Source: Strix aluco
Lineage: Eukaryota; Chordata; Aves; Strigiformes; Strigidae
Assembly: GCF_031877795.1 (NCBI RefSeq)
Contig: NC_133957.1
Span: 7,347,651-7,411,650 of the forward strand
Length of the DNA stretch: 64,000 nt
Reading direction: 5' to 3'
This document shows positions 1-11,900 of this stretch, piece by piece. The notes below the pieces were generated by a model. The model was not told where the DNA came from. It did no database searches and worked only from the letters and a program-made list of their open reading frames with translations. Each line of letters opens with the position of its first letter. The stretch's first letter is position 1. The position numbers and the translations under genes are program-made.

Positions 1-378
1 GCCACGCTAGTGCTGATACAAGCCAGGATGCCATTGGCCTTCTTGACCACCTGGGCACACTGCTGGCTCATGTTCAGCCAGCTGTCAATCAACACCCCCA
101 GGTCCCTCTCTGACTGGCAGCTCTCCAGCCACTCCTCCCCAAGCCTGTAGCGCTGCTGGGGGTTGTTGTGGCCCAAGGGCAGCACCCGGCATTTGGCCTT
201 ATTGAAGCTCATACAGTTGGCCTCAGCCCATCGCTCCAGCCTGTCCAAATCCCTCTGCAGAGCCTCCCTACCCTCGAGAGATCAACACTCCCACCCAACT
301 GGGTGTCATCTGCAAACTTACTGAGGGGGCACTCGATCCCCTCGTCTAGATCATCAATAGAGATGTTAAAAGTCAGCA
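1..378 (-). mobile_element. CR1 LINE fragment, 3' end of reverse transcriptase ORF
   Basis: Read on the minus strand, this encodes the typical end of the CR1 (chicken repeat 1) reverse transcriptase, with peptides such as [20 protein letters not shown] and [13 protein letters not shown]. It is truncated by the window edge and by 5' truncation at about 378. It lies in the same orientation as the host gene and stops only about 18 bases from the donor of the last RNF213-like exon in the window. The RT frame is decayed, so it is a dead copy. Confidence 0.9.
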
Positions 379-396
379 GAGAGTGACTAAACTTAC

Positions 397-3300
397 AAGA
401 CGCTCTCCAGGAGTTGTTTCTTTTCTGGGTAGAACTGAAGCTGGTAGTTGTCCCGACTGATCCACTCCACCCAGGGCTTAATGGACTTGATGTTTTTGAG
501 CCACGCTACACAGGCGTCGAAGGGCAACAGTCTGCTTTCGATGGGCTGCTCTTTCTTCAGGAGAATGTTCAGGGCGTCGAGAGCGACAAACTGAAACGAT
601 ATTTGTGAAGAGAGAGAAAAAGAGTTGAAGGAAAGATCTGAGCTCACTGGGGGGTGCCATGGAGGGAAGGGATTCCGCAGGACTAGATGCTGATGGAGCT
701 CTGGGAGTAGCTGCTGGGGCTGAGTTAGAAAAAAATTAGATTTTATGGGTGAAGTTCTGGCGTCTGTAAACTTTTATGAGTCTATTTATGTCGTGGATCT
801 TGGCGGCACCACAGGGAGTTCTCCAAAACCCTCAGCTGGCTGCTCTAAGCCACCAGCACTGTAGGAGGGGTGTGGAGACGTGGCCGTGGCAAGCTGAGGA
901 GCTGGAGCCCACCACGACAAATCCCACCCACCCCGAGGGTCAACGTGTCTAAGGGGATGTAGAAGAACTTTAAATATAAATTAAATTATTTTAAATATAA
1001 ATTATATTTAATCTGGTGTATTTGAAATAGATTTTAAGGCCTAGTGAAACGTGTTCAGGACGGAGCGATCTCGTCATATCACCAAGGCAACCGGCGTGAG
1101 GCTCAACAGGCCTGAAGAGTGTTCTTAGCCTGCTGCTTGTATAGTCCCGACCTAAGGCTGGTTTAAAACCCCATCAAGCTGATCCTATAGAGACAGTTCT
1201 AACAAAGGATGGTTAATTGACTAAACACAGGGGTTTTGCTAGATTAAGAGAATTTAGGATAGAGAAACCACTTGCTCTACTTAAGCTTTTCATAGAACAT
1301 CTTGAAGACTTCTCAGAACTGTGTGAGATGAAAACTAGTGGAAGAAAGATGAAGAAGATGACCCAAAAGATGACCTGAAACTGAAGGATTGGAACCGGAA
1401 GAGAATTTGGCTGAGACAGGGGATTGTAGTGAACTTCAATAAACGATGAGAATCAAGAACTAAAAGGTTGAGTGGAAACTTATAAAGACTTTGGGCTTGG
1501 GTAATAAATTTAGAAATAATATATAAATGCATGTGGCCTTCGGGCGTTGGCCACGCGTTGAGGTGTTGGCCCAACTCTTGAGTTGTTACTAAAGCTGCGC
1601 CTAGGGATACCCCCAGTCTGGCGAAATCCTTAACCAGGGGACTTCAACGTGATACCCAGAGCGCAGCGAAGATGAGGAAGTCTGACTAATTATGCAGCAC
1701 GTCGTTAAACAACGGGAGTCGTGAAGGCCACCATGTTCGAACACCGGAGGGGAAGGGTTAGAGGGCGACCACACAGCTCTGGGCTCACCATCTTCTTGTG
1801 GGGGTTCTCGTACATTGCCCACAACTCGTTCACGACAGTGTCGTTGCTTTTGGCGATGTCGACGAAGAGCTGATAATCGTCACGGAGGTAGAAATATTCC
1901 ATGTGAAGCCAAATGGGGGAAAAACTCATCTGCTTCCCGCCCGCGGAGGAGCAGAGTTGCTCTGCGTTGGTGAGGAAGGCTTTGGAAAGGATCTGCGGGT
2001 AAAACAAAACACATTATTTTTACTCAAAGTGACCAAAAAAGGGACTGAAATGAGACGCTCAGCATTGCTGTTGTATCCCAAATGAAGTTTCCTCATCAAA
2101 AATAGTTGTCAAGGTGGAATTAAGACCGAATGTTCGTAACAGCTGAGGAGTAGCCACAGACCAGCACCAGGGAGGGCTTGTAAAAACACCGGATTTGGCC
2201 AGGACTAGGGCCAAAGTCAAGGCCAGTTGAAGATGGTGCTCAACTCAACCCTACAGTGCTCCACCCAACCCTACAGTGCTCAACCCAACCCTACGGTGCT
2301 CCACTCAACCCTACGGTGCTCAACCCAACCCTACGCTGCTCCACTCAACCCTATGGTGCTCCACTCAACCCTATGGTGCTCAACCCAACCCTATGCTGCT
2401 CCACTCAACCCTACACTGCTCCACTCAACTCTACAGTGCTCAACCCAACCCTACGGTGCTCCACCCAACCCTACTCACCTCGTAGACGGAGTCATCTTGT
2501 CCAGGAAAAGCCATCCTGACAAAGTCGTTGGCATAATAGTGGAGCATGTCTGGAGTGCTGCCATCTGGCATCCAGACGTTCTTGATGAAGGTTTGGTAGA
2601 ACCTGGCCACTTCCTCCGTCGGCTTCTTGGGTTGGTCTAGAAGGGACAGCGAAGAGAGTTACGGCCTCTTGGCAGAACAGCAGAGCACGTTGTTAAGACG
2701 GAGGTGGATGTGAGGGCGAGCGCAAGGCCACGGGTGAAGAGGCACAGTGCCTCCACTGGAAGCGGAGATACCACGCGGGTGGTTCCTCCTCTTAAGGACG
2801 TGGATTTGGGGCAGTTTTTGTGGTGTTAAAGCTCCCCCTGGAAAGCCTGATGTTACCTTTGGCATGATAGACCTTCTCCCACACGTCGTCCAGGTAGGCT
2901 TTCAAAACCCAACTGAATGGGAACTGGCAGAAGAGGGAGTTGTTGGGGTCTTCGGTCATTGATAACACGGAAATCTTGGCGTCTGCCGCCCTTGAATTCA
3001 AACAACGCAGAAAGAAGCATTAAACTGCGCAACACACCGTAGGCGTCCAGAGTAGGACCCCCTCAGAGAAGTTCCCAACTCCCACTGATGTCTTTCCTTT
3101 AAAGTTGCTCAGAAACTTGAGGAGAAATTTGGTTGGAAAGTCAGGGAAACTGGGCCAGACCAAAGAAAGAGTGAATTTTGCCAACAGCTTAAAACAACCG
3201 GGAAGTTTTGGTGCCAGTTTTGGCAAGGATGAGTCAAGCATGAGCTACTATTTCGCTACAACCACCAGCTTTTACTCTGCTAAGGAAAACCACCTCCGTG

Positions 3301-6300
3301 TACATTTACACCCTGTCTCTTACTTTGGGGTGTATTTAATTTTTAGGAACGTTTCTTCTTGGAACACCTGCAGCCACAGTTCTGCGAGCGGAGAGCCTTG
3401 GGAGATGTGATTCAGGTTGTTGTTGGCATCCGCCACGGCGAGAATTTGGGCAAAGACGTTCGTCACAATGTCCTCCAGGTGCATCCAGAGCGCCTGCCTG
3501 AAAAAGGAGATGCCACGCCTCGTCGTGTCGCTTCCCCACCCCCCACCAAGAAACCCTCCTCGGCATCGGTCTCAAAGACCCACAAATCAACCAAAACAAC
3601 CCAACCGCTTCTGAAGATGCCAAATGTGGATGTCCGGGCTTCACACCGACCACCCTTTTGTATTTCAGAGTCAGCTGATGTTGTTGGCTTCCAAACAAGC
3701 CCATCCAAAAGAAGCTTCCTCAAAATCACCAGCACTCTTAACTAATTTTTTGCATTTTATGACCTTTCAGCAAGCCCTTACCTTGGTCTGGTAAAAAACC
3801 CACATATTTAGACACTTCTCGGTTGCCATGTCTCGGTCTTTAAGCAAGGTGCCTCCCACTTCACGCCGAGCAGTTTTAGGACCAGAATTACCCAGCGTTG
3901 AGGAGGTGGCCCACAGCCAGCCCTACCTGAACGATGTGTCTTCCAGGATGAATTCCACAGAGAGCGCCCTGCGGAAGATCCATTCCCTTGGCTTTTGGAT
4001 CAGTTTCTCTCGTTCTTGTAGGAGGTAACAAATCCTCTTCTTCAGGATGGTCATGAAGCGGCTGGAAACTAATCACAAAAGAGCTGGTTAAAACCCTCCT
4101 GGCGCTCATCTCCAAGTCAGGAGACTCCATCAAAACCCTTTTCCACTCAAAAATCGCACCACCTACGATTCTTTTTTAGCAGTTCTATGCACAAATCAAC
4201 TCCCACTAGCCGGTGACGACTGTCTGGGATCATCTATCAAGGTCTGCAGCAAAGCTTTGTGGTTTAGTCCAGATTCTAATCCCGTGCACGAGGAACTGTG
4301 TGGGAGCCCCCTGCAACGTCCCCCTCTGTCTCCTGGGGGCTTCTCCACCCGCGATGGCTTTGAGGGGCACCAGAAGTGGCTCTTAACCCGCTCGTTGTCT
4401 TCTTCCAGCCGTAGAGCTTGCAACATGCAAGAAGGAGCCACTTCTAAGCGCTCCCGACTCACACGTACCGTCACTCTGAGAGTGGAAAAGCAAGTTGTGA
4501 AGGATCTTGATTCTCTCCGTTGGACGCTGGCTGTTGTCCCTCTTGTCCTCCAGCTGGATCACGGCCTTCTGGATGCTGCCTTTGATCATTGCCTCCACGT
4601 TGAGGAACTGTGGTTGGAAAAGATGGGAGGTCAGTTGGTTTCTCAACACTACTTTAGCCCAGGGACGCTTGTCCTGGGACATGAACTTCTCCAGCTCCAA
4701 GGTCTGTACCCATCTCACCATCCCAACAAACCCTGGGTAAGTCCCTCCCCGGGGTGCAGAGGGCTGCTGCTGTCCCTGGGAAGGGACACAGATTTGTTGA
4801 GGGAGAAAAGGCTTCTGGGCTTGTACCAGTCACTCAGAGAGGGGCTGGGAGACGACCACCCTACTTCGATCTCGCAGCGGGACCCAGGAAGATCTGCAGT
4901 TAGTTTTTCCTGTGAGAAGGTACCAGCCCCAGCCAGAGATCAAAAGCAGATCTCAAAACGTCTGGTGATACCCAAGCCAGTTCTTACCCAATGCCAAGCA
5001 ACTAAAATGAGGACAAAAAAAGGAAAAAACCAAAAAACCTACCTTTTCCTCTGGGTAAAGACCTGTGTCGATGAGGCTTCCCGAGGCAGCAGAATTCTCT
5101 GGAGAACCTGAAATCACAATCAACCACACAACTCAGCCATCAAAACCCCAACAAGAGATACGTGCACCCATGGGAGGTGGCGGGGGTTTGGGGCCTTGAC
5201 AATCAACAGAGAGAAATAAAGCAGCCCTGGGGTGGAAATCAGCTTCTTGATGACACAAGCCCCTCAAATTTGGGGAGGTTACCTGTTGGAAGTGTGGGAA
5301 AAGAAAAATAGCGAGAAATCTGCAAAACACACATTTCCTTAACACATGATGCCCAGAACAGACACAGGATGGGATGAAGATTCAGTGATTTGTGTTGTCG
5401 TGGTGCCAAGGAGGGACATGGAGTGAGGTGGAGACCGCGCGGTCCCGTTCTTTCACTTCTCTCAAGGACAGGTTTATCTCCTGCTCTTCCCCTTCTCTCC
5501 GGGACGGTTTGGCAGTAGTCCAGCACCTTGTCTCTCATTCTTCCTCTTTTCCCACAAAAAAACAGCGCACCCCTCGCACCAAGGAACGTGCCGAGTCGTT
5601 ACTCAAGAGATAACGGCTTGACCACATTCCCACCCACTCACACAAGATAAATCCTACCCCGAGTTTGTGTCTGACTCAGGGGGATGATAATCCAACACCA
5701 AATCAGAGGGACAGATCGATGGGTTTGTGCTCCTCGCCCCACCCCAGAAGCCTTTTGGTAAGATTTGAGTCCTCAGCTACGCCGAGCGATTACCTGGGAA
5801 TTAATTGTGTGTGATTGCAATCATTTTTCTTTTGTGCAGTGCTCTAGAGCCAACCTGCAGTGTGTGCATTTATCGTAGGAAATCTTAAAGAATCTGTAAA
5901 CGTTGCATAAAAATAAACTGTACTATTTGTGAATCTGACAGCTTCTCTTGAACGCAGCCGGACCTACAGCCTACGGGGTGTTCGTGCATCTGGTGTCAGG
6001 CCTAGAGCCACGGCCCTAATTGGCAAAACAATTAAGAGATAAGTCCAGCCACCCCCAGCCCCTCTGTAAAAGGAGCAAGCTTTTTAAAACTCTTTTCTCT
6101 TAGGATATTATTAATAGCAGAAATCATTAATAAATAGATATTGGTTTATAGGTTTGATTAATAGAGCACAGGTGCTGGAAGAACAATACTGACAGTTCAG
6201 TGCCAATACTGCTCCTCTGTCCCCTGTACAGCCCTCATCATGGCCGGCTTAAACCCAGTCAAGCTGAATTAACAAAAATCAATCTTAGGTATTAAGTTTT

Positions 6301-8901
6301 AAACATAACAAAAGATAAGAAATAAATTATTAACTTAGAGTAAGCAATTTAGAAAAGCTGGGTAATAGAAAAGCTAGACATAGATTGATTATATGTTAAA
6401 TAGAATATTTTGTGTCTTTTTACAGAAGTTTAAAAATTAATTGGGATGAAGATTGATTAGAAAATAAACAATCACGATGACTGAAGACTGCATCAGTGAG
6501 CAGCGATGTCAGAAGAGGAACCAGAACGGAACAAGAAGACCTAGTCGAAACTGTGGAATATAATGGACTTTTGAAATTGATGATGGATTGAGAACCATAA
6601 GTTCCTGGAAAATCACCAAAGACTTTGTATTGTATGTTATACCATATCTAGAGAGGGCGCTTTTTGTTGGCTGTGGCCACTCCCTGGGGTGTTGGCTCAA
6701 CTCTGAGCTGTTAATAAAGCCAGCCTAGAGTTACCCACAGTCTGGGGAAATTCTTTAAGACCCTCTAATCTCTGAGGACTGGCTAGAACGCAAGGGGATT
6801 CATCTCTTACCAAATTAATTCATCGCCTTAAATGCAACAAGATCTCTAAGCAAGAACATGGATTTGAGTCACCCAGAGTCAGCTCGTAACAATGGATCAA
6901 ACCGTTTCCACCCGATTTTCCCAACCCTCCGGTCAAAGAAGTCAACAAGTGCGTGTTGACTCTGTACGGAAGGAGACCACAATGGAGCACAGGTCTGATG
7001 GGGAGTGGCTGAGGGAACTGGGGGGGTTTAGTCTGGAGAAGAGGAGGCTGAGGGGAGACCTCATGGCCCTCTGCAACTCCCTGAAAGGAGGGTGCAGAGA
7101 GGGGGGAGGAGTCTCTGGAGCCAAGGAACCAGCGCCAGGCCAAGAGGGAATGGCCTCAAGCTGCGCCAGGGCAGGGTCAGACTGGCTCTTAGGAAGGATT
7201 TCTTTGCAGAAGGGGCTGTTGGGCGTTGGAATGGGCTGCCCAGGGCAGGGGGGGAGTCCCCATCCCTGGAGGGGTTGAAGAGTCGGGTTGACCCAGCGCT
7301 GAGGGATCTGGTGGAGTTGGGAATGGTCAGTGTGAGGTTCATGGTTGGACGGGAGGAGCTTCAAGGTCTCTTCCAACCAAGGTGACTCTGGGATTCTGCG
7401 GAGGTCACCTCACTGCGAAGCCCTTGGAAGCAGCAAGTGCTCCTGGGACCCACAGCTTGGGACCTGCTTGATCTCATCACCAGGTGGGACGCCAGAGGAT
7501 GGGGTGGGGGGGGTTCTGGAAGGGAGAGCAGCGCCGAGATGGCGGGTTTACGCTGGGAGGCTTCTTACCTGTCGGGAGCTGCTGCAGGGAACTGCTCAGG
7601 AAAATCTCGGCAACGGACATTTTGGAGAGCTGGCCAAGATTGGCCTTGAAGTTGTCTGGGGGCATCAGGTCATCCAAGTGGATGGATTTCCACTCGCCTG
7701 GAGAGGGAGGAGGATGGATCAGTCCAGCTGCTCCCCTCTGGGGCATCAGAATCTGGGATTTACCAACCCCCCAGGGCAGGAAGGCAGCGAGAGATGGAAG
7801 ATCCACCACGTGATGTCTTCACCTTCCCCTCCCGCCCTTTTCCTGACCCAAAGGAGCAAGCGTAAGCTCACCGCTGTCAAAAGCCAGGTAGCTGCACCCG
7901 CCCAGAACCCGCGGGACTTTGGTAATCAGCACCACGTGCAGCAGGTGGGGGCTGGCCGACCTCCTCCGCTCGTCTGTCATGCAGTACCTGGAAGCACCAG
8001 CACAGGGTCAGAACTAGTTAATTCCGGACTCGTTTGATCGATAACAACCGCATCTCATCCCTCTCTGAGCCCTTCCGGGGGTCAATCTCCCTCTCCACCA
8101 GCAACTGAATCTGCTTTTTTGGGGGATGCCACCCCAAGAGGACATTCTTTCTGGGAGTTGCTGGTACAATTTGCTACAAGCACAGAGGAAAGTGAGACAG
8201 GAGAGTCCAGAGCAGAGTTCAAGGCTTTGGGGGGGCAAAAAAGGCCAAAAGGCAGCGGTTTTCTGAAAAGTATGTTGCGAGTGAAAGGAGGAAGGGAGAA
8301 GGGAGGAAGGTGGGAGGAGGGAGGGAGAGGGAGGAAGGAGGGAGGAGGAAGGAGGAGGGAGGGAGGAGGGAGGGAGGAAGGAGGAAGGAGGGAGGAAGAG
8401 GGAGGAGAGTGGTAGGAAGGAGGGAGGAGGGAAGGAGGAGGAGGGAGGAGAAGGGAGGACTGAGGGAGGAAGGAAGAGGGAGGCAGGAGGAGGGAGGGAG
8501 GAACGACAAAGGCCACTGAAGGACAGAGGAGGAAGAAGAGAGGCCAAAGGACGGCTGCTTACTTGGCACAGGCCAGGAGCCTTTTGCCGCTCTGCGGCTC
8601 ATCGAAATGAAACTGGACGAGGAGCAGCCTCGCTTCCTGTGGCTCCCGGAAGAAATTCCTACAACAAAAGGGCCCTTTTAACACTTCCTTCTAGGAAGGT
8701 CCCACCCCACCCCCCCGAAACACAGAAATCACCTACGAGGGGAAAGAAAAGGAAGGGGAGAACCCACCTGAGGTCCTGGCGGAAAGCGCGTTCGGTGTCA
8801 AACTGGCTTAGGAAGAGGCAGTGGATGTTGTCTGGGAGGTTGAGCGTCTTTCTCAGGACTTGTAAATCCTTTTGGTTCAACAGCCTGGAGTGGGTAGAAA
8901 C
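397..8901 (-). CDS. RNF213-like: RNF213-like exons 29-40, post-AAA hinge up to the window edge
   Basis: Twelve exons: 8768-8901, 8563-8658, 7872-7987, 7569-7697, 5043-5107, 4465-4703, 3927-4061, 3351-3497, 2857-2990, 2479-2636, 1789-1992, 397-590. They start [18 protein letters not shown] and include [22 protein letters not shown] and WKSIHLDDL, which parallel the segment after AAA4/AAA5 in RNF213. The donor of exon 4465-4703 is uncertain: GTACGT at 4468 looks better, but only GTGTGAG (4464) keeps phase with [13 protein letters not shown]. The last exon ends in phase 2 at 397. The RING finger is expected within a few exons beyond position 1. Confidence 0.8.
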
Positions 8902-11900
8902 CTGCAACCAAAAGGGAAAAGTGGTTTCAAACAGGTGGGATCCCCCCGGGGTGGCTGCTTGGGTGCTCGTCTACAGGCAGCGGGGAGGTGCCTCGAGCTT
9001 CTCAGCCCGAGCAGATCCCAACCACCTCCCAAGGAAGGGCAGAATCTGCAGAGGGTGGACATTAAGCCCGTCATGGTCCTGGCCTAACGAAGATCACGGG
9101 GCCACCACGCTCACTTGGTAAAAAAAAAACCCCACCAGCACCCTTGGGTGCTTTCCAACCTGGAGGCAGAGCCCGGCGGTGTTGCCTTTCTCCTTCTGCT
9201 GGTTCATCGTCTCGCGCAAGAGGCTGGTCAGGTCGTTGTGCTTCTGCTCGACGAAATAAAGCTCCTGGATCCGCTTGGCATCCTCCAGAGAGGAGTATTT
9301 CAGGCGGAGGACAGAGTCTGGAGTGGCACATTCCACCAGTTTGCTGGTGGCGGTGGCGAAGACCAGCTTGCCATAACGTTCGAAGCCGCCGCAGCGGAGC
9401 TGCTGGGAACTCTCCAGCACGATGGCGGCAGAGGCGTCGTCGCTGAAGCCGATGAAGACGTCGTGTTCCTTGGGAGCGAGGGTGTGGGACCAGACGCTGA
9501 ACGAATCGGGGTTCTCGATGTGGACAAAGCGTTCGGCCCAGCTCTCCAGATCCCGCTTGAGGTCTCGCTGCTGCCAGCTGAGGATGGTGTTCATGTCCAA
9601 GCAATGCTTCTCCAGCCGGCTCAGCAGAGGGGTGGGGAACTGCGTGTAAACCACCTTCTTCTCCTCTATAACGATCAGCCGGAACTCCTCCTTCACGCGG
9701 CTCTTCACCCGGTGAGTGCCAAGGCCCAGGTCAACGTAATAATTACCCCCCAGGCTGACAAAACACTGATTGAGGGTATCGTAAAGGCTCTCGTAGAGGT
9801 TCTGGATGTTGAGGAGGATGACGGGCCTGCCGATCTCCATGCAGATCTTCACCCTGTTCACAGAGCGGCACACCTGGGAATAATCCTGGTCCCGCGGGAA
9901 ACCGGAGCCAAAGATGATGTCGCAGTTGCCAGCGTCTATAAGCCGGGTCATCTGGATGATCTGAAAGGCGGCGTTGTTGGTCGTCAGCAAGAGGAGGTAA
10001 CGAGACATGAACCCCGCTCGCTGCTTCTCCATGTTCTCCTCCAGCAGGCGGATGCAGCTGATTTCCATCTCGCGGGGAAGATGCACCTCGCTGGTGCACT
10101 CACGGAAGATCGCCACGGGGTCAATATCTCTGGAGCCTCCAAAGTTTCTCTGAATGGCCTTTACGAGGAGCTCCTCTTGAGAACTGCACTTCCGGTCCTG
10201 CATGTAGGACACGATCATTTTGATTAAGCTGTAGAAGTCGCGAAGCCCGAAGAACTCCGTTCCCTGCCTTCGCAGCACGTTGCAGTAGAAGTTTGCCAGA
10301 ATGGGGAATAAACCCTTGATTCTTTCAAAGTGAGGTTGGTCAGCACAGATGCCTTCGGCCGTCTTCACCAGCTCCTCCTCGCTAGGCTCAGTCCGAAAAA
10401 CGAGGAGGCCCCTGTTCATCTTGGCAGGGTCTAAGGCCCAGTTGGAGATGCCCACAAAGCCAACTTTCTTGTAATCCTCCGGGGTCTCATCGTCGACGCA
10501 TCCGTCTTCCAGAAGAGGATGCAGCGTCTTCAAGGGCATATCGGGCGAGTCTTCGGCCAGGCCGATCTCATCCAGCAGCACCACGGACGCAAACTCATCC
10601 AGGTTCTTGCCCTTCTGGAACTGGGCGCATTGTCGGAAGGTGGAGATGATGCCTTCTGGTTTGGAATGGGGGCTGCACTGGAAGGAGACCAGCTGGATCT
10701 CTTTGCATCTTTTGAACAACGGGCTTCTGGACAACGTGCCTTCCATGGCATCTACAGCGATGGTTTTGGAAAGAGATTTGGAGCTTCCTGGCTTCCCCAC
10801 CAGAAAGAGCGGCACACGGAGGTCCATGCAGACGACCATCATGAAGATGTTCTCCATCAGAGCGTTGTTGCAGGCCGTGGCCTTAGGAACGGAGACGTGA
10901 TCGAGAAACACCTCTTGGCACAACTCAATCTCTTGCTGGAGCTGGGAGGCGGCAACTGAGAAGGATTTTGCGACCTCCTCCAGGTATTCTTGGCGGCTCT
11001 CCAGGGACACGTAATAGCAGACCCCCACGGAAAGGACCAGCGCCCTTTGTGCTTCGTTCAAGGTCAGCTCCTCCACCTTCTTGCACCGCCTCTTCTCGTC
11101 GATCTGGTGGAAGAGGAGGTCTCTTAGGTTATAAAACCAGAGCACTATTTTCATGCAGCGGGCTATGTCCCGGAGGCTGGCGACTCTGCATTCGTTCTTC
11201 CTCTCCCTCAAGAACTCCTGGGAGGTTGAAATGACAGCGGTGAACATGTCCAGGTTTCCTGCAGGGATCTCGGTCTCCATGGTGGACTTCACGATCTCCC
11301 TGATGTAGAGGCTTTGTGTCTTCTCGTTCAGCTCCCCAAAATCCCAAACCAGAGGCAATAAACTGGGAGGAAGGGGCTGCACCCGATACACCAACTGCCG
11401 CAAAGGAATGTAACCCAGCTTCTCCGGGGTGTCTTCACTCCGCACTCGGTATCCCAAACCCGCTTTCTCCAGTTTTTCGATGGTCTCCTTGGTGTGTCTC
11501 TTGTAAGGGTTGCAGGCGGCCACTACTTTTAAGCGGTTGGAGGAAATCCGCACTCCGTTGACGCTGTGGTCACACAGCACTTCTTTGATGGCAAAGATGG
11601 CCTCCGAGGTGTTGGCTTCGTCGAAGAACAGCACCGTGTCTACGTCGTGCTCTTCGTTGGCGCGTGCCAGCGCCACGGCCTGCCTCACCTTCTCCTGGAT
11701 GGTCTTGGAGGTGGTGCCACCGTGAACGCGCACCACCAGCATATTCTGAACGTTTCGGTCGGCCCGTTGCAGGTTGCACATGAACTGCACCAGTTTCGTC
11801 TTCCCGCAGCCCGTTTCGCCCATGATGATGACGGGGATGCCGCACTGGAACCGCAGGTGGATAGCCAACATCTTCATGGTGTTGTCCAGAGTCAGCTGGT

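Noticed and set aside
4465-4468. Donor GTACGT at 4468 for exon 4465-4703
   Set aside because: Better consensus, but it leaves phase 1 and creates an immediate stop in the next exon. The GTGTGAG site four bases downstream (minus strand) keeps the RFMTILKK frame, so it was preferred with reservation.
9115-10227. 370-codon plus-strand open frame
   Set aside because: It is the exact antisense shadow of the giant RNF213-like exon, whose minus-strand frame carries Walker motifs.
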